A stretch of DNA of 64,000 bases from an uncultured Anaerolineae bacterium (GCA_937944445.1 CALDYP010000024.1:21080-85079), one strand, 5' to 3'; positions 50,363 through 59,811 are shown, counted from the stretch's first letter. The notes: generated from the sequence alone by a model not told the origin. Made by a program: numbers and translations.

Positions 50363-51764
50363 CGCCAACAGCTTCGTCGCGCTGGCTGACATCGGCATCC
50401 ACGACCCAGACCAGCGCCAAGCGGTGGCCGTCGGCACGATCCGCGCCTATGACAAACGCCGCGCCGCCATGTTCGCTGACGGCCATGAGCACGGCGAGGC
50501 GCTGCGCCAGCAGGCCGCAGAGGCCAAACGCCGCGCCCTGCGCTGCCTGCCGGAGCTGCTCGAGCAGGCCGAGGCCAACATGATCGCCAACGGCTTCACG
50601 GTGCTGTGGGCGCGCGACGCCGACGAGGCCAACCGTCACGTCGTCGAGATCGCTCAGCGCCACGGCGTGAAGACCGTCGCCAAAGGCAAGAGCATGGCGA
50701 CGGAAGAGATCGCGCTGAATCACGCGCTGGAGGCCGTCGGCCTGCACATCACCGAGACGGACTTGGGCGAGTTCATCATCCAGCTCAACCACGAGCCGCC
50801 CAGCCACATCGTCGCCCCAGTGATCCACAAGACGAAGCCGCAAATCCGCGATATTTTCGTGCGCGAGCTGGGGATGCCCCCCACTGACGACGCAGGCGAG
50901 ATGGTCGCGTTCGCCCGCCGTGTGCTGCGCGAGAAGTTCCTCAACGCTGATCTGGGGGTCACCGGTGGCAACTTCATCATCGCCGAGACGGGCAGCCTGT
51001 GCCTCGTGACGAACGAGGGCAACGGTCGGCTGTGCTCCACCATGCCCGATGTGCACGTAGCGGTTGTCGGGATTGAAAAGATCGTCGAGACAGTCGAAGA
51101 CTACGCCACGCTGACGCAGGTGCTCTCGCGCAGCGGCACTGGGCAAAACCTGACGGTCTACACCAACATCCTCAACGGGCCGCGCCGCGCCGACGAAGCC
51201 GACGGCCCGTCGCACGTCTACGTGATCCTGCTCGACAACGGGCGCAGCGACATCTACGCGACGGACTACGCGGAGGTGCTGGCATGTGTGCGCTGCGGAG
51301 CGTGCCAAAACGCCTGCCCCGTCTACCGCTCCACCGGCGGGCACGCTTACGGCTGGGTCTACGGCGGCCCCATCGGCGCAGTGCTGACCCCGCTGCTGGT
51401 GGGCTTAGAGAACGCCTCGCCGCTGCCGCACGCCAGCAGCTTGTGCGGCGCGTGTAAAGAGGTGTGCCCCGTCGATATTGACCTGCCGCGCATGTTGATC
51501 GACCTGCGGCGCGACCTCGTGCGGCAGGGGCACGCCCCGCGGGCTTGGAAGCTGGGCATGAAGGCGTGGGCGGTTGGGATGCGCTCGCCGCGCTTCTACC
51601 GCTGGGGCGGGCTGGCGGCACGCTTGGGGCGCAACAAGATCGCCCGCGGGAACCAACTGCCCGGCCTGCTTGGCAACTGGACGCGCCACCGCGACTTCCC
51701 CCCGTTCGCGGAAAAGCCCTTCCGTCAACTGTGGGCTGAGCGGCAGAAAGCGCAATCGTCATGA
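50352..51764 (+). CDS. lutB: Lactate utilisation protein B (Fe-S protein)
   Basis: 470 residues of normal length. The LUD part (about 60-295; KTVAKGKSMATEEIALNHALE and VTGGNFIIAETGSLCLVTNEGNGRL) is followed by two 4Fe-4S motifs: CVRCGACQNACP and CGACKEVCP, then the usual DLPRMLIDLRRDLVRQG. It passes electrons within the LutABC complex from lactate to the respiratory chain. Its start overlaps lutA by 11 bp and its stop overlaps lutC by 4 bp. Confidence 0.95.
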   Translation: MQNNANSFVALADIGIHDPDQRQAVAVGTIRAYDKRRAAMFADGHEHGEALRQQAAEAKRRALRCLPELLEQAEANMIANGFTVLWARDADEANRHVVEIAQRHGVKTVAKGKSMATEEIALNHALEAVGLHITETDLGEFIIQLNHEPPSHIVAPVIHKTKPQIRDIFVRELGMPPTDDAGEMVAFARRVLREKFLNADLGVTGGNFIIAETGSLCLVTNEGNGRLCSTMPDVHVAVVGIEKIVETVEDYATLTQVLSRSGTGQNLTVYTNILNGPRRADEADGPSHVYVILLDNGRSDIYATDYAEVLACVRCGACQNACPVYRSTGGHAYGWVYGGPIGAVLTPLLVGLENASPLPHASSLCGACKEVCPVDIDLPRMLIDLRRDLVRQGHAPRAWKLGMKAWAVGMRSPRFYRWGGLAARLGRNKIARGNQLPGLLGNWTRHRDFPPFAEKPFRQLWAERQKAQSS

Positions 51765-52399
51765 GCAGCCGCGACGACATCCTCAATCGGCTGCGGCGCG
51801 CGCGTCAGCCGTTCACGGATCTGCCGCCCATCGCTGAGCGCCGACCGGTGACCCTGCTGCCCGATCAAAGCCTGCCCGCCCTGCGTGCGCGCTTCATCCA
51901 AGAGGCCGAGAAGGTCAACTGCCGCGTCCACACCCCCAGCAGCCCCGCCGAGGCGCTCGAAGTGACGCTGGAGCTGATCGGCGGGCATGCGCGCATCCTT
52001 GCGTGGGACGCGGCGCATATCGGGCTGGATGGGCTTTCTGAGGCGTGGGCGCGCGCCGGCGTGGAAGTCGCCCCGCCCAACAGCGACGGCGTCCTCGTCG
52101 GCGTGACGGGGGTCAACGCGGCGTTGGCCGCCACGGGCAGCCTCGTGCTCGTTAGCGGGGCAGGCCGCCCGCGCACGGCCTCGCTGCTGCCAGATCGTCA
52201 CATCGCGCTCGTGCCTGAGCGCCGCCTGCTGCCCGACTTGGAGGCGTGGTTGGCCCTCCAACGGGGCGATCAGCTGGCGGACTTCCGCGCGCACAGCAAC
52301 ACGGTTATCGTCACTGGCCCCAGCAAAACCGCTGACATCGCGCAGGAACTCATCCTCGGCGCGCACGGCCCGCGCGAGGTGCACATCGTGCTGTGGTGA
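51761..52399 (+). CDS. lutC: Lactate utilisation protein C (LUD domain)
   Basis: 212 residues with a LUD domain: GVTGVNAALAATGSLVLVSGAGRPRTASLLPDRHIALV is the conserved motif of LutC/YkgG. It completes the LutABC lactate oxidation complex. It is coupled to lutB by the ATGA overlap. No lactate permease gene follows; the next gene is on the opposite strand, with a 6-bp gap. Confidence 0.95.
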   Translation: MSSRDDILNRLRRARQPFTDLPPIAERRPVTLLPDQSLPALRARFIQEAEKVNCRVHTPSSPAEALEVTLELIGGHARILAWDAAHIGLDGLSEAWARAGVEVAPPNSDGVLVGVTGVNAALAATGSLVLVSGAGRPRTASLLPDRHIALVPERRLLPDLEAWLALQRGDQLADFRAHSNTVIVTGPSKTADIAQELILGAHGPREVHIVLW

Positions 52400-52405
52400 A
52401 GGTCG

Positions 52406-53641
52406 CTACTCGGGATCTTCCATGAACGCGCGGGCGACGGCCAGCAGCGCCTCGATCTCGTCCGCGCTCTTGCCGTTCGACACGAAGAAGCGGCGCAACA
52501 GCTCCTCGTGCGTCAGACCGTCGGTCTTGCTGCCCAGCCGCACGCGGTCGGCGCGCTCGACGTGCGTTTCAAACGCGGCTACGTGGTGCGCCCCTAACCC
52601 TTTGAGCTTCGCGCGGATGTCTCGCTCGTCCAACTGGTGGCGTTGGGCGTCATTGAGCACGATGCGCAGCCGCACGATGGCGTTGGCTAGGTCGTGCTTC
52701 TTGGCGCGCGCGATCACCTCAGCCGTGGGGTTGTCCGCGGTGCGGCAGTCCACCTCCACGGTGACGAGCGGGCGGGCGTTCACCTCGATGAACTCGTAGC
52801 GCGTCGCGCCGCGCGCCAGCGTCACGTAGCAGAAGCCCTTCTCTTGGCCTTCCTCACCGAAGTCGACGCGCTCAAGGCTGCCGCTGTAGACGACCGGCGG
52901 CACGCCCTCGCGGCCTGCGGTCAGGTCTTGGAAGCGGTGGATGTGCCCCAGCGCTACGTAGTCCCAGCGCGGGTCGGCCAGCACGCCGAGGCTGATGCTC
53001 TCATCTGTGCCGAGCAGGCGCGTGCGCTCGCTGCCGACTTTGGAGCCGCTCACGGTGAAGTGCCCCAGCAGCAGGCGCGGCGCGTCCCCGGCGAGTTGGT
53101 CAGCCTCTTGAGCTAGCTTATCGAGCGCGTCCGTCACGGTCTGCTGCAAGTATTGGTTGATCTCGCGCATTGACTTGAGGCCAGCGCCGCTCTCCAGCAG
53201 GCGGGCGCGAATGGGGTAGGGGGCCGTCCCGACGACGACGAGGCCGCGCGCCGTCTGCACGGGGTGCACGGCGTACGCTTCAGCCACCAGCACATTGGGG
53301 ACGTTGAGCGTCTGGTAGATGTCAACCGAGCTGGCTTTGGCCGCGTTCGCTTGGATGTCGTGGTTGCCCACCAGCAAGATCACCGGCGCAAGGTCGGCTA
53401 GTTGCAAGATGCGCCGCGCAAAGGCGCGCTGGAGCGTTGGGTCCGGGCGCGCGTGTTGAAAGGCGTCCCCGGCAAACACCACGAGATCGGTCTCGTGATC
53501 CGCTGCGAACGCGACGATCTCATCCAGCCGCGCGAGGAAGTCCACCACGCGCAGGCTGACGCCGGTCTCAGGGTGCACGCCGCCGTAGTTCTCGATGCCG
53601 ACGTGCAGATCAGCAAAGTGGATGACGCGCAAGCCGCTCAT
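52406..53641 (-). CDS. sbcD: SbcD-like DNA double-strand nuclease subunit (Mre11 family)
   Basis: 411 residues. All phosphoesterase motifs are present: HFADLHVG (Asp and His), VVFAGDAFQHARP, LVGNHDIQ, LLLGHFTVSG and ALGHIHRFQ, a dinuclear metal site of the SbcD/Mre11 nuclease that processes hairpin and blocked DNA ends. The C-terminal part (about 290-411) is the capping domain. SbcC is normally the next gene but is not in the window. It overlaps the unknown gene at 53638 by 4 bp (ATGA), which suggests a possible partner. Confidence 0.93.
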   Translation of the reverse strand: MSGLRVIHFADLHVGIENYGGVHPETGVSLRVVDFLARLDEIVAFAADHETDLVVFAGDAFQHARPDPTLQRAFARRILQLADLAPVILLVGNHDIQANAAKASSVDIYQTLNVPNVLVAEAYAVHPVQTARGLVVVGTAPYPIRARLLESGAGLKSMREINQYLQQTVTDALDKLAQEADQLAGDAPRLLLGHFTVSGSKVGSERTRLLGTDESISLGVLADPRWDYVALGHIHRFQDLTAGREGVPPVVYSGSLERVDFGEEGQEKGFCYVTLARGATRYEFIEVNARPLVTVEVDCRTADNPTAEVIARAKKHDLANAIVRLRIVLNDAQRHQLDERDIRAKLKGLGAHHVAAFETHVERADRVRLGSKTDGLTHEELLRRFFVSNGKSADEIEALLAVARAFMEDPE

Positions 53642-54648
53642 GAGCCGACGATGGTCTTGGCAACGCGCAGTTGCGTCGGGAAGATCGTCAAGAAGTCCGC
53701 CAGCGAGTGATAGCGGTTGCCATACTCGTTGATGTAGCGGCGCATGACGCTGATCGTCGCGCCGAGCAGCGTCATCCCGCGCACCTTGCGCTCCATCAGT
53801 TCAAAGGCGTTGGACTCAAGCTTGCTGAAGTGATCCTCAAGGTAGATGTAGACCACGCCGCTGATGAACAGCGCGGTAAATTGGTCAACCCATGTCGGGT
53901 GCTTCTCGCGCAGTTGGGGCGTGACGGGCAGGGGTTTCTTGCTGGCCTCGGCCACGCGGTCGGCGTTGTCGCGCAGGTATTCCGTCAGCAGGATGCGGCA
54001 GTACTGCGCGAGCGCCGCGCGATAGGATTGGGTGACGTTCGTCTCCTCGTCGAAGGGCCACGGGTTGCTCTCGCCCCATGCCAGCGGCGGCGGGATGAGC
54101 GACAGCAGTTGATGGGGCGTGCGCAGCCCCAACTCAACCTCAGCGGGGTAGCTGAGGTTGGGCATGACGAGCAGGTCTTCCGCAATCTCGCCGAAGAAGG
54201 GCTTCAAGAAAGCCTTCACCGCCACGGGGCGGAAGATGTTGGTCATCTGGGTGTAGGCGTCTTCCCACGCGCGGGCGCTGATCGGGTTCTGCCACAGCGA
54301 CACCAGTCTCATCTCTTGGGCAAAGTTCGTCAGTTGATACAACCACTCCTCGCGCAGCCAGACCGGCGGCTTGCCCTGAAATTTATAAGTCTCAAAGTTG
54401 GTGCGCAAAGCCACACTGAAGATGTCGTGCAGCGGGATGCCGCTGTGGATCAACTGCTGCATGCCCTGCGCGGCAGGGTGAGCAGCGGCGTTCATCTCGT
54501 TGAGGTGCTTCAAGGTAGTGCGGGCGTGTGGATGAGCGTGGTAGCGCTTGACCGCCTGAGAGGTCTGTGGGTAGTCAGTGGCGGCCAGCACTGCCGAGAA
54601 AAGCCGCACGCGGTCGTCCACAATTACAGCGATATCACTCTTGGGCAT
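53638..54648 (-). CDS. Unrecognised helical protein coupled to sbcD
   Basis: 336 residues, mostly helical and slightly basic, without signal peptide, membrane segment or clear motif. Conserved-looking features are HAHPHARTTLKHLNEMNAAAHPAAQGMQQLIHSG, RTNFETYKFQGKPPVWLREEWLYQLTNF and a Cys-poor C-terminus. Its last 4 bp overlap the sbcD start, so they are probably translated together. A role in DNA repair is guessed from the coupling only. A zinc protease was considered (HAHPH) but lacks HExxH. Confidence 0.75.
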   Translation of the reverse strand: MPKSDIAVIVDDRVRLFSAVLAATDYPQTSQAVKRYHAHPHARTTLKHLNEMNAAAHPAAQGMQQLIHSGIPLHDIFSVALRTNFETYKFQGKPPVWLREEWLYQLTNFAQEMRLVSLWQNPISARAWEDAYTQMTNIFRPVAVKAFLKPFFGEIAEDLLVMPNLSYPAEVELGLRTPHQLLSLIPPPLAWGESNPWPFDEETNVTQSYRAALAQYCRILLTEYLRDNADRVAEASKKPLPVTPQLREKHPTWVDQFTALFISGVVYIYLEDHFSKLESNAFELMERKVRGMTLLGATISVMRRYINEYGNRYHSLADFLTIFPTQLRVAKTIVGS

Positions 54649-54847
54649 AAATTCTCAACCTCGGCAGCAAGAAGAACACATTTGAATTGTAAAGCGTTGG
54701 GGAAGCCGCGGCAAGCAACGGAATTCTAAGGAAACGCGACACCGCTCAGCACGCTTATCATGTTTTTAACTGTTTAGACATGCTCTTTTCACCAAGTGCT
54801 CGTAAAGTGAACGATGACAATCTACTCATCGCAGTTGCGTGGAGCTT

Positions 54848-55507
54848 ATGACCGAACTACTCGGACAAATCGTCGCCGCAGCAGAATACTTGATCGTGAC
54901 TGGCGGCTATGCAGGCATCCTGCTGGTGATGTTCGCTGAGGCGCTCTTCCCGCCCATCCCAAGCGAGTTGTTCATGCCCTTCAGCGGCTACTTGGCGGCA
55001 CAGGGGCATTTGAACCCGTTGAGCGTGTGGCTTGCCAGCGCTGCGGGGTCGCTGTTGGGGGCGTTGGTGGTCTACCACATCGGGCGCGCGGCTGGGGATG
55101 TTTTCTTCCGCCGCTTTCTGCGCGCTTACGGGCGCTGGTTTGGCATCGGTGAGGCTCAGTATGACCGCGTGCTGCGCCTCTTTGAGCGCTGCGGCGAGTG
55201 GATGGTGTTGGTAGGCCGCATGATCCCTGTTGTGCGCGGGCTGATCTCGATCCCTGCTGGGGCCAACCGCATGCCGCGCCTGCGCTTTGCGACGTTCACG
55301 TTCCTCGGCGCGTCCGTCTGGAGCGGCCTGCTGACGCTGGCGGGGTACTGGCTGGGGGAGCACTGGCGAGAAGTCACGGCGCTGCTTCAGCCGCTCACGG
55401 GCTTCATCGGGGCTGGGCTGGTGGTGTTGGCTGTAGCGTTGATCGTTGGGCTGGCGCTGCGGCAGCGCCGCCGCGCCGCCGCGGTTACAGTTGAAAGTCT
55501 CCGTTGA
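54848..55507 (+). CDS. DedA-family membrane protein
   Basis: 219 residues with about six membrane segments. MFAEALFPPIPSELFMPFSGYLAAQG and GRMIPVVRGLISIPAGANRMPRLRF are the two DedA signature regions with conserved Arg, Glu and Pro. The family (DedA/VTT) is thought to flip lipids such as undecaprenyl phosphate. The ATG at 54848 has GGAG only 3 nt before it; GTG 54839 is a possible alternative. Its 3' end overlaps the opposite-strand gene at 55485 by 23 bp. Confidence 0.92.
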   Translation: MTELLGQIVAAAEYLIVTGGYAGILLVMFAEALFPPIPSELFMPFSGYLAAQGHLNPLSVWLASAAGSLLGALVVYHIGRAAGDVFFRRFLRAYGRWFGIGEAQYDRVLRLFERCGEWMVLVGRMIPVVRGLISIPAGANRMPRLRFATFTFLGASVWSGLLTLAGYWLGEHWREVTALLQPLTGFIGAGLVVLAVALIVGLALRQRRRAAAVTVESLR

Positions 55508-55811
55508 CGTAGACCACTTTCTGACTGTAATCCTCGACATACTCCAGCAGCCGCTCGTGAAGCTCCTTCCACTCGGCGCTGTTCAAGATCGCGCGCATCG
55601 TCGGCAGGTCTTCCGCGTGCGCCTCTGCCATGATGCGCGGCTGTGCGGGGTCGTGCGCGTAGACCGAAAACCACGCCCCCAACACGCGCAGCCCTAAGCG
55701 CGTCGTCGCTGGAACCCACTCGCGCATCACAAACTCGAAATACTCCTGATCTTTGCCGTACTGGATGTTCCAGTTCATGATGAGCTTGACGGGGGTCTTC
55801 TCCGGCAGCAT
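55485..55811 (-). CDS. Small protein, possible dimeric alpha-beta barrel
   Basis: 108 residues: VKLIMNWNIQYGKDQEYFEFVMREWVPATTRLG and AWFSVYAHDPAQPRIMAEAHAEDLPTMRAILNSAEWKELHERLLEYVEDYSQKVVYVNG follow the beta-alpha-beta-beta-alpha-beta order of ferredoxin-fold (dimeric alpha-beta barrel, NIPSNAP/ABM-like) proteins. No catalytic residues are obvious. It follows the MBL-fold gene by 8 bp in the same direction and converges with the DedA gene, overlapping it by 23 bp. Confidence 0.75.
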   Translation of the reverse strand: MLPEKTPVKLIMNWNIQYGKDQEYFEFVMREWVPATTRLGLRVLGAWFSVYAHDPAQPRIMAEAHAEDLPTMRAILNSAEWKELHERLLEYVEDYSQKVVYVNGDFQL

Positions 55812-55819
55812 GATGGCTC

Positions 55820-56494
55820 CTAAAGGCTCTTGGACTGCGGGGTTAGCAAGACAACTTGGGGCTGCTCTGGCAGGGTGCTAACGGTCACGCGCAGGGTCTC
55901 ATCCTCTTGCACACGGCTCACCCCCATCGCCTTAAGGAAGCGATCGATCGGGTCTAGCTCGATGGTGAGGCCGGGCAGGGCGTAGTGCATCGGCAGGATG
56001 TAAGTCGGCTCAATCAAGCCGATCAGCTCGGCGGCTACTGGGGCTTTCATCCCATGCCCACCGCCCACGGGGATCATCAGCACGTGCACCTCGCCGATCT
56101 CTTGGATGACACTTTGATCTGGCACGTGCGCTAGGTCACCCAAGTGCAGCGCCGTGATGCCAGTGGGGTACTCAAACTTGAAGGCAACGTTGGGCCGCCC
56201 ACTCTCGGCGTCGTGCAGGGCGATGCCGTAGATGAACGTGCCGCCAATTTCATATTCGCCGGGGCCAGTCAGCACATAATTCGCGCCCTTGACGTTCTCA
56301 ATGGCGTTGTGGCCCGGCTGGGCATGGCTGACGGTGACCACATCGGCCTTCCAACGCTGCGGGGGCAGCCCCAACGTGTCACCATATGGATCAGTTAAAA
56401 CGGTGGTCTGACCCCGTTCGCTCAGCCGAAAACAGCTGTGCCCGTACCAGTGGATGTCCAAAATTGGCTGTCCTTGTGTGGCGCTCAAAGTCAT
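55820..56494 (-). CDS. Metallo-beta-lactamase-fold protein with degenerate metal motif
   Basis: 224 residues. WYGHSCFRL, VLTDPYG, LTGPGEYE, LGDLAHVPDQ and LPMHYALPG follow the fold of UPF0173-like MBL hydrolases, but the central HxHxDH motif reads SHAQPGHN: the second His is Gln and the Asp is Gly. LGDLAHV keeps the later Asp and His. It may bind one metal or none; compare the complete motif in the homologue at 24815. It is 8 bp upstream of the small barrel-like gene. No signal peptide. Confidence 0.85.
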   Translation of the reverse strand: MTLSATQGQPILDIHWYGHSCFRLSERGQTTVLTDPYGDTLGLPPQRWKADVVTVSHAQPGHNAIENVKGANYVLTGPGEYEIGGTFIYGIALHDAESGRPNVAFKFEYPTGITALHLGDLAHVPDQSVIQEIGEVHVLMIPVGGGHGMKAPVAAELIGLIEPTYILPMHYALPGLTIELDPIDRFLKAMGVSRVQEDETLRVTVSTLPEQPQVVLLTPQSKSL

Positions 56495-56573
56495 TACATT
56501 GTGGGGGCAGTATACAAAAGAACCTGCCGAAAGTAAACAGCACGAGCCGTGTGTTTTAGAACAAATAATCGGA

Positions 56574-58571
56574 TCAGTTTGTCATATACACCGCGTGGCT
56601 GAGCGCTTGCGCCAGCGCCCCCGCCGAGTTGAAGCGGTCGGCGGGGTCTTTGGCCATGCCGCGCAGCAGCACATCTTCTACCGCTGCCGGCGCAAGAGGC
56701 AGCGCATGGCGCAGCAGCGGCGGCGGCTGATTCAGATGGGCGAACATGACGTGCGCTGGCGAGCCAACGAAGGGGCGCTGGCCAGTCAGCATCTCGTAGG
56801 TGATCACCGCCAGCGCGTAGATGTCAGCGCGCGGATCGACCGTCTGCGCCTGTTTGATCTGCTCTGGGGCCATGTAGTCGATTGTGCCAATTGCGCCTGT
56901 GCCCGTGATGTTGGTGGCGGTGGCGCTCTTGGCAATGCCGAAGTCCATCAGTTTGACGCGCCACGGCTGATCAAGGTTCACCATGATGTTGGACGGCTTG
57001 AGGTCGCGGTGTACCAGCCCACAGCTGTGAACGTAGTCAAGCGCGCTAGCTAGCCGCTCCACTAGCATGATGACTGCCTCCAGCGGCAGCGCGCCGTGTT
57101 GTTTGAGATAGCGGTATAGCGTTGCGCCCTCTAAAAGTTCCATCGCCATGTAGAAGCAACGCGGATCCTCGCCGTAGGTGTGCACCGCTACGATGTTGGG
57201 GTGATGCAGGCTGTGGGTCAGCTCAGCCTCACGGGCGAAGCGCTCGAACAGCTCGTGCGGCACATCGTCGAAATAAGTCAGCACTTTGACTGCGTAGAAG
57301 CTGCCGTTGTGTTCAGCGCGGTAGACCTCGGCCATGCCCCCGCTGCCGATCAAGTCGAGCAGGCAGTATGCGCCAATCTGCTCGCCGCTCAGCACGCCGC
57401 GCCGTTGGATGGGCAGCGCTGATTCAGGTTGATTGAGCTGGTCAAGCTCAAAGCGCAGCCCGTACACGCGCCGATCGACCCAACGCTGCACGGCGCGCCG
57501 CGCAGGGTTGAACGAGCTGAGCGCCAAGCCCATCGCCAGCAGCAGCGCCAAATTTGTGTACTGCTCTCCCATCAGGCTTTGAATCACGATGGCCGCCAGC
57601 AGGAAGGCCACGGCCACCAGCAGGCTGACGCTGCCGTACACCAGCGACCGATTGATGACCAGATCGATGTCCCACAGGCGCGCCCGCAGCACAGCCAAGC
57701 CAACGCCCAGCGCAATCGACACCCGCGCCAGCGCTTGCAGCGCCACCGATACGAGCATCATGAACAGGCTGAGGTAAGTGTAAACGCTTTCATCAGGCGC
57801 GATGAACGGGTGTGCTGTGTTGGGCAGCAGGGCCGTGCCCCATACGATTATTTCCAAGACCATGCCCACGCCGATGCCCATCATGATGAACTTCGTCTGC
57901 TGGCGCTGCACTGGTGTGGAGTGGTGTCGATAACGCTGAACCTGACCGACGACCAACAGTCCGACAAGGCTCAGCATCCCCAACACTGCCCACTCGTACA
58001 GCTCTGACACAGGTTCCTCTCTGCGGATGTCGAGGATTGACACTTGCAGCGGCAGCGTTAGCAGGAAGAAGGGCACAGCGATCACCGTCGTGAAGCGCGT
58101 CCAGCGAGGGACGTGCCGTCCATTCGGGAACAAGTTGGGCGGAATGATGAAGAAGTAGAAGCTGATGGTGATGACCACCGCGCCCAACAGCGGGTCAAAC
58201 TGGGCAACGACGTAAGACAGGCCGAAGCCGATGAACAGCAGCGTGAGGCTGATGAGGTACGCTATCGTCTCATCGGCGCGCCGCATGATGATCACCGCTG
58301 AGACGAGGCCGCAAACGATCATCACCGCGATCTCCCACCCGACGAGCCACAACGCCAGCCAGTCCATCGTCAGGCCCAAATCAGCTAAAAGGGGCGCATA
58401 CGGGATGTAGCGCGGCGAAATCCGCAAAGATTGATAGTAGGACACTACGCCCACTGCGAACAATCCGCCCCCCATCAACGCCACAGCCGCCCACAGCGCG
58501 CAGCGCCACCGCAGCAAACGTTGACTCGGAAAGCTGTTAGAAGACTGGCGAGGTTCGCTCATGCGCAGCAT
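56574..58571 (-). CDS. Membrane sensor-serine/threonine kinase fusion
   Basis: 665 residues. About residues 20-360 hold ten or so transmembrane helices of the sort usually found at the N-terminus of sensor histidine kinases in this kind of organism, ending LWDIDLVINRSLVYG and FNPARRAVQRWVDRRVYG. The C-terminal part (about 400-660) is a complete Hanks-type kinase: IGSGGMAEVYRAEH, Lys in YAVKVL, HRDLKPSN, DFGIAKS, APEQ, DIYALAV. The usual order in PknB-type kinases (kinase inside, TM after) is reversed. The frame starts at ATG 58571 or the ATG three codons on. There is no adjacent phosphatase. Confidence 0.92.
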   Translation of the reverse strand: MLRMSEPRQSSNSFPSQRLLRWRCALWAAVALMGGGLFAVGVVSYYQSLRISPRYIPYAPLLADLGLTMDWLALWLVGWEIAVMIVCGLVSAVIIMRRADETIAYLISLTLLFIGFGLSYVVAQFDPLLGAVVITISFYFFIIPPNLFPNGRHVPRWTRFTTVIAVPFFLLTLPLQVSILDIRREEPVSELYEWAVLGMLSLVGLLVVGQVQRYRHHSTPVQRQQTKFIMMGIGVGMVLEIIVWGTALLPNTAHPFIAPDESVYTYLSLFMMLVSVALQALARVSIALGVGLAVLRARLWDIDLVINRSLVYGSVSLLVAVAFLLAAIVIQSLMGEQYTNLALLLAMGLALSSFNPARRAVQRWVDRRVYGLRFELDQLNQPESALPIQRRGVLSGEQIGAYCLLDLIGSGGMAEVYRAEHNGSFYAVKVLTYFDDVPHELFERFAREAELTHSLHHPNIVAVHTYGEDPRCFYMAMELLEGATLYRYLKQHGALPLEAVIMLVERLASALDYVHSCGLVHRDLKPSNIMVNLDQPWRVKLMDFGIAKSATATNITGTGAIGTIDYMAPEQIKQAQTVDPRADIYALAVITYEMLTGQRPFVGSPAHVMFAHLNQPPPLLRHALPLAPAAVEDVLLRGMAKDPADRFNSAGALAQALSHAVYMTN

Positions 58572-58674
58572 GTAAACGGATTCACACTCCCTTTAAGGGA
58601 GAGTATAACGTGCTTCGTCACATCTCAGCGATGCAAAATAGTTGAAATATCTAGAATTGACCTAAATGAAAAGC

Positions 58675-59811
58675 TCACCCGCGCAGGGCCTGCCGCAGCG
58701 CAGCGTCTGTCGCGTGGATCATGTGCTCGAACGTGAAGCGCTCCATGCCGTCGTGGGTGCGTCGGGCAAGCCGTTCCCGCTGACCAGCCGCGAACGCCGT
58801 GTGCAGCGCCTCGACCAGCGCCGACACGTCGGCGTAGGGCACGAGCAGGCCGTTCACGTCGTGCTGTACCACTTCAACGTTGCCGCCGCGCGCGCTGGCG
58901 ATCAGCGGTGTGCCCACGCGCAGGCTCTCTAAGAGCGTGTGCGCCAGCCCTTCATAGCCGCTGTAAAGCACAAAGTAATCGGCAGCTTGCATGTAAACGT
59001 AGAGCGCCTCGCGTGGCAGATGCCCCAAAAACTGCACACGCTCGCCCAACGGGGTGGCCAGCGCGCGCAGGCGCGGCAGGTCGTCCCCCTCCCCGGCCAC
59101 GAGCAGCCGCACGTCTGGCACATGACCCAGCGCTGTGATGAGGTGATCGACGCCCTTCCACGGCTGCAAGCGCGCCGCCGTGAGCAGCGTCGGGCGCGCC
59201 GCCAGCCCCAACTGCGCGCGCGCCTCTGCCTGCGTCAGAGGTGCGCCCGAATAGGGGGGCAGTGCGTTGTAGATCACCTGCACGCGGTCGGGATCCACCC
59301 CCCAGCCGATCACCATACGGCGCAGATAGTCGCTGGGGGTGATGATGCGCGTCATGGCCTGCGCTTGCGCGCAGCGGGCGCGGCGGGCGGCCTCTACGGT
59401 GCGAGAGGCGCGCATCGTCTGGAAGGTGTCGATGTCCGTGCCCGGCGCGACCCAGCCTTTGCGGATGGCACGCTCCCACGCCACATCGCCAACGACCTTC
59501 AGCACCCGTGGCAGATCAGGCCGCGCGCGCCAGCGCGTCACCAGTGGCAGGTCGATGGTGTGCGCGTAGACCACCTCCGCCCAGCGCAGGTGCGGCCACG
59601 CCTGCGCAGCATAGCGCCCATAGCGCAGCGGCAGCGCCCCGCGTGGGACGCGCGTCACGGGGTAGGGATAGTCGCCCCCGCCTGCGCCAAACGTCAGCAC
59701 GCGCACTTCCCAGCCGAGCGCTTGCAGCGCGGGCAGCGCCTCATGCAGGTACGTAGCGGGGCCGCCCGGCTCGGGGTGGAAGATGCCGCTGGCGACGAAC
59801 AGCCGATTCAC
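58675..59811 (-). CDS. Glycosyltransferase family 4 protein
   Basis: 378 residues, GT-B fold. FVASGIFHPEPGGPATYLHEALPALQALG is the acceptor-domain opening, LLTAARLQPWKGVDHLITAL the start of the donor domain, and EGLAHTLLESLRVGTPLIASARGGNVEVV the E-x7-E type nucleotide-sugar loop. The start is the GTG at 59811 with AGGGGA six nt upstream; it overlaps the stop of the previous gene (GTGA), so the two are coupled. It probably adds a sugar to a lipid or surface polysaccharide. The acceptor is unknown. Confidence 0.92.
   Translation of the reverse strand: MNRLFVASGIFHPEPGGPATYLHEALPALQALGWEVRVLTFGAGGGDYPYPVTRVPRGALPLRYGRYAAQAWPHLRWAEVVYAHTIDLPLVTRWRARPDLPRVLKVVGDVAWERAIRKGWVAPGTDIDTFQTMRASRTVEAARRARCAQAQAMTRIITPSDYLRRMVIGWGVDPDRVQVIYNALPPYSGAPLTQAEARAQLGLAARPTLLTAARLQPWKGVDHLITALGHVPDVRLLVAGEGDDLPRLRALATPLGERVQFLGHLPREALYVYMQAADYFVLYSGYEGLAHTLLESLRVGTPLIASARGGNVEVVQHDVNGLLVPYADVSALVEALHTAFAAGQRERLARRTHDGMERFTFEHMIHATDAALRQALRG

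Noticed and set aside
53638..54648. Metalloprotease assignment for the unknown protein
   Set aside because: The HAHPH segment is not an HExxH motif and there is no downstream Glu or Asp in a zinc-ligand pattern.
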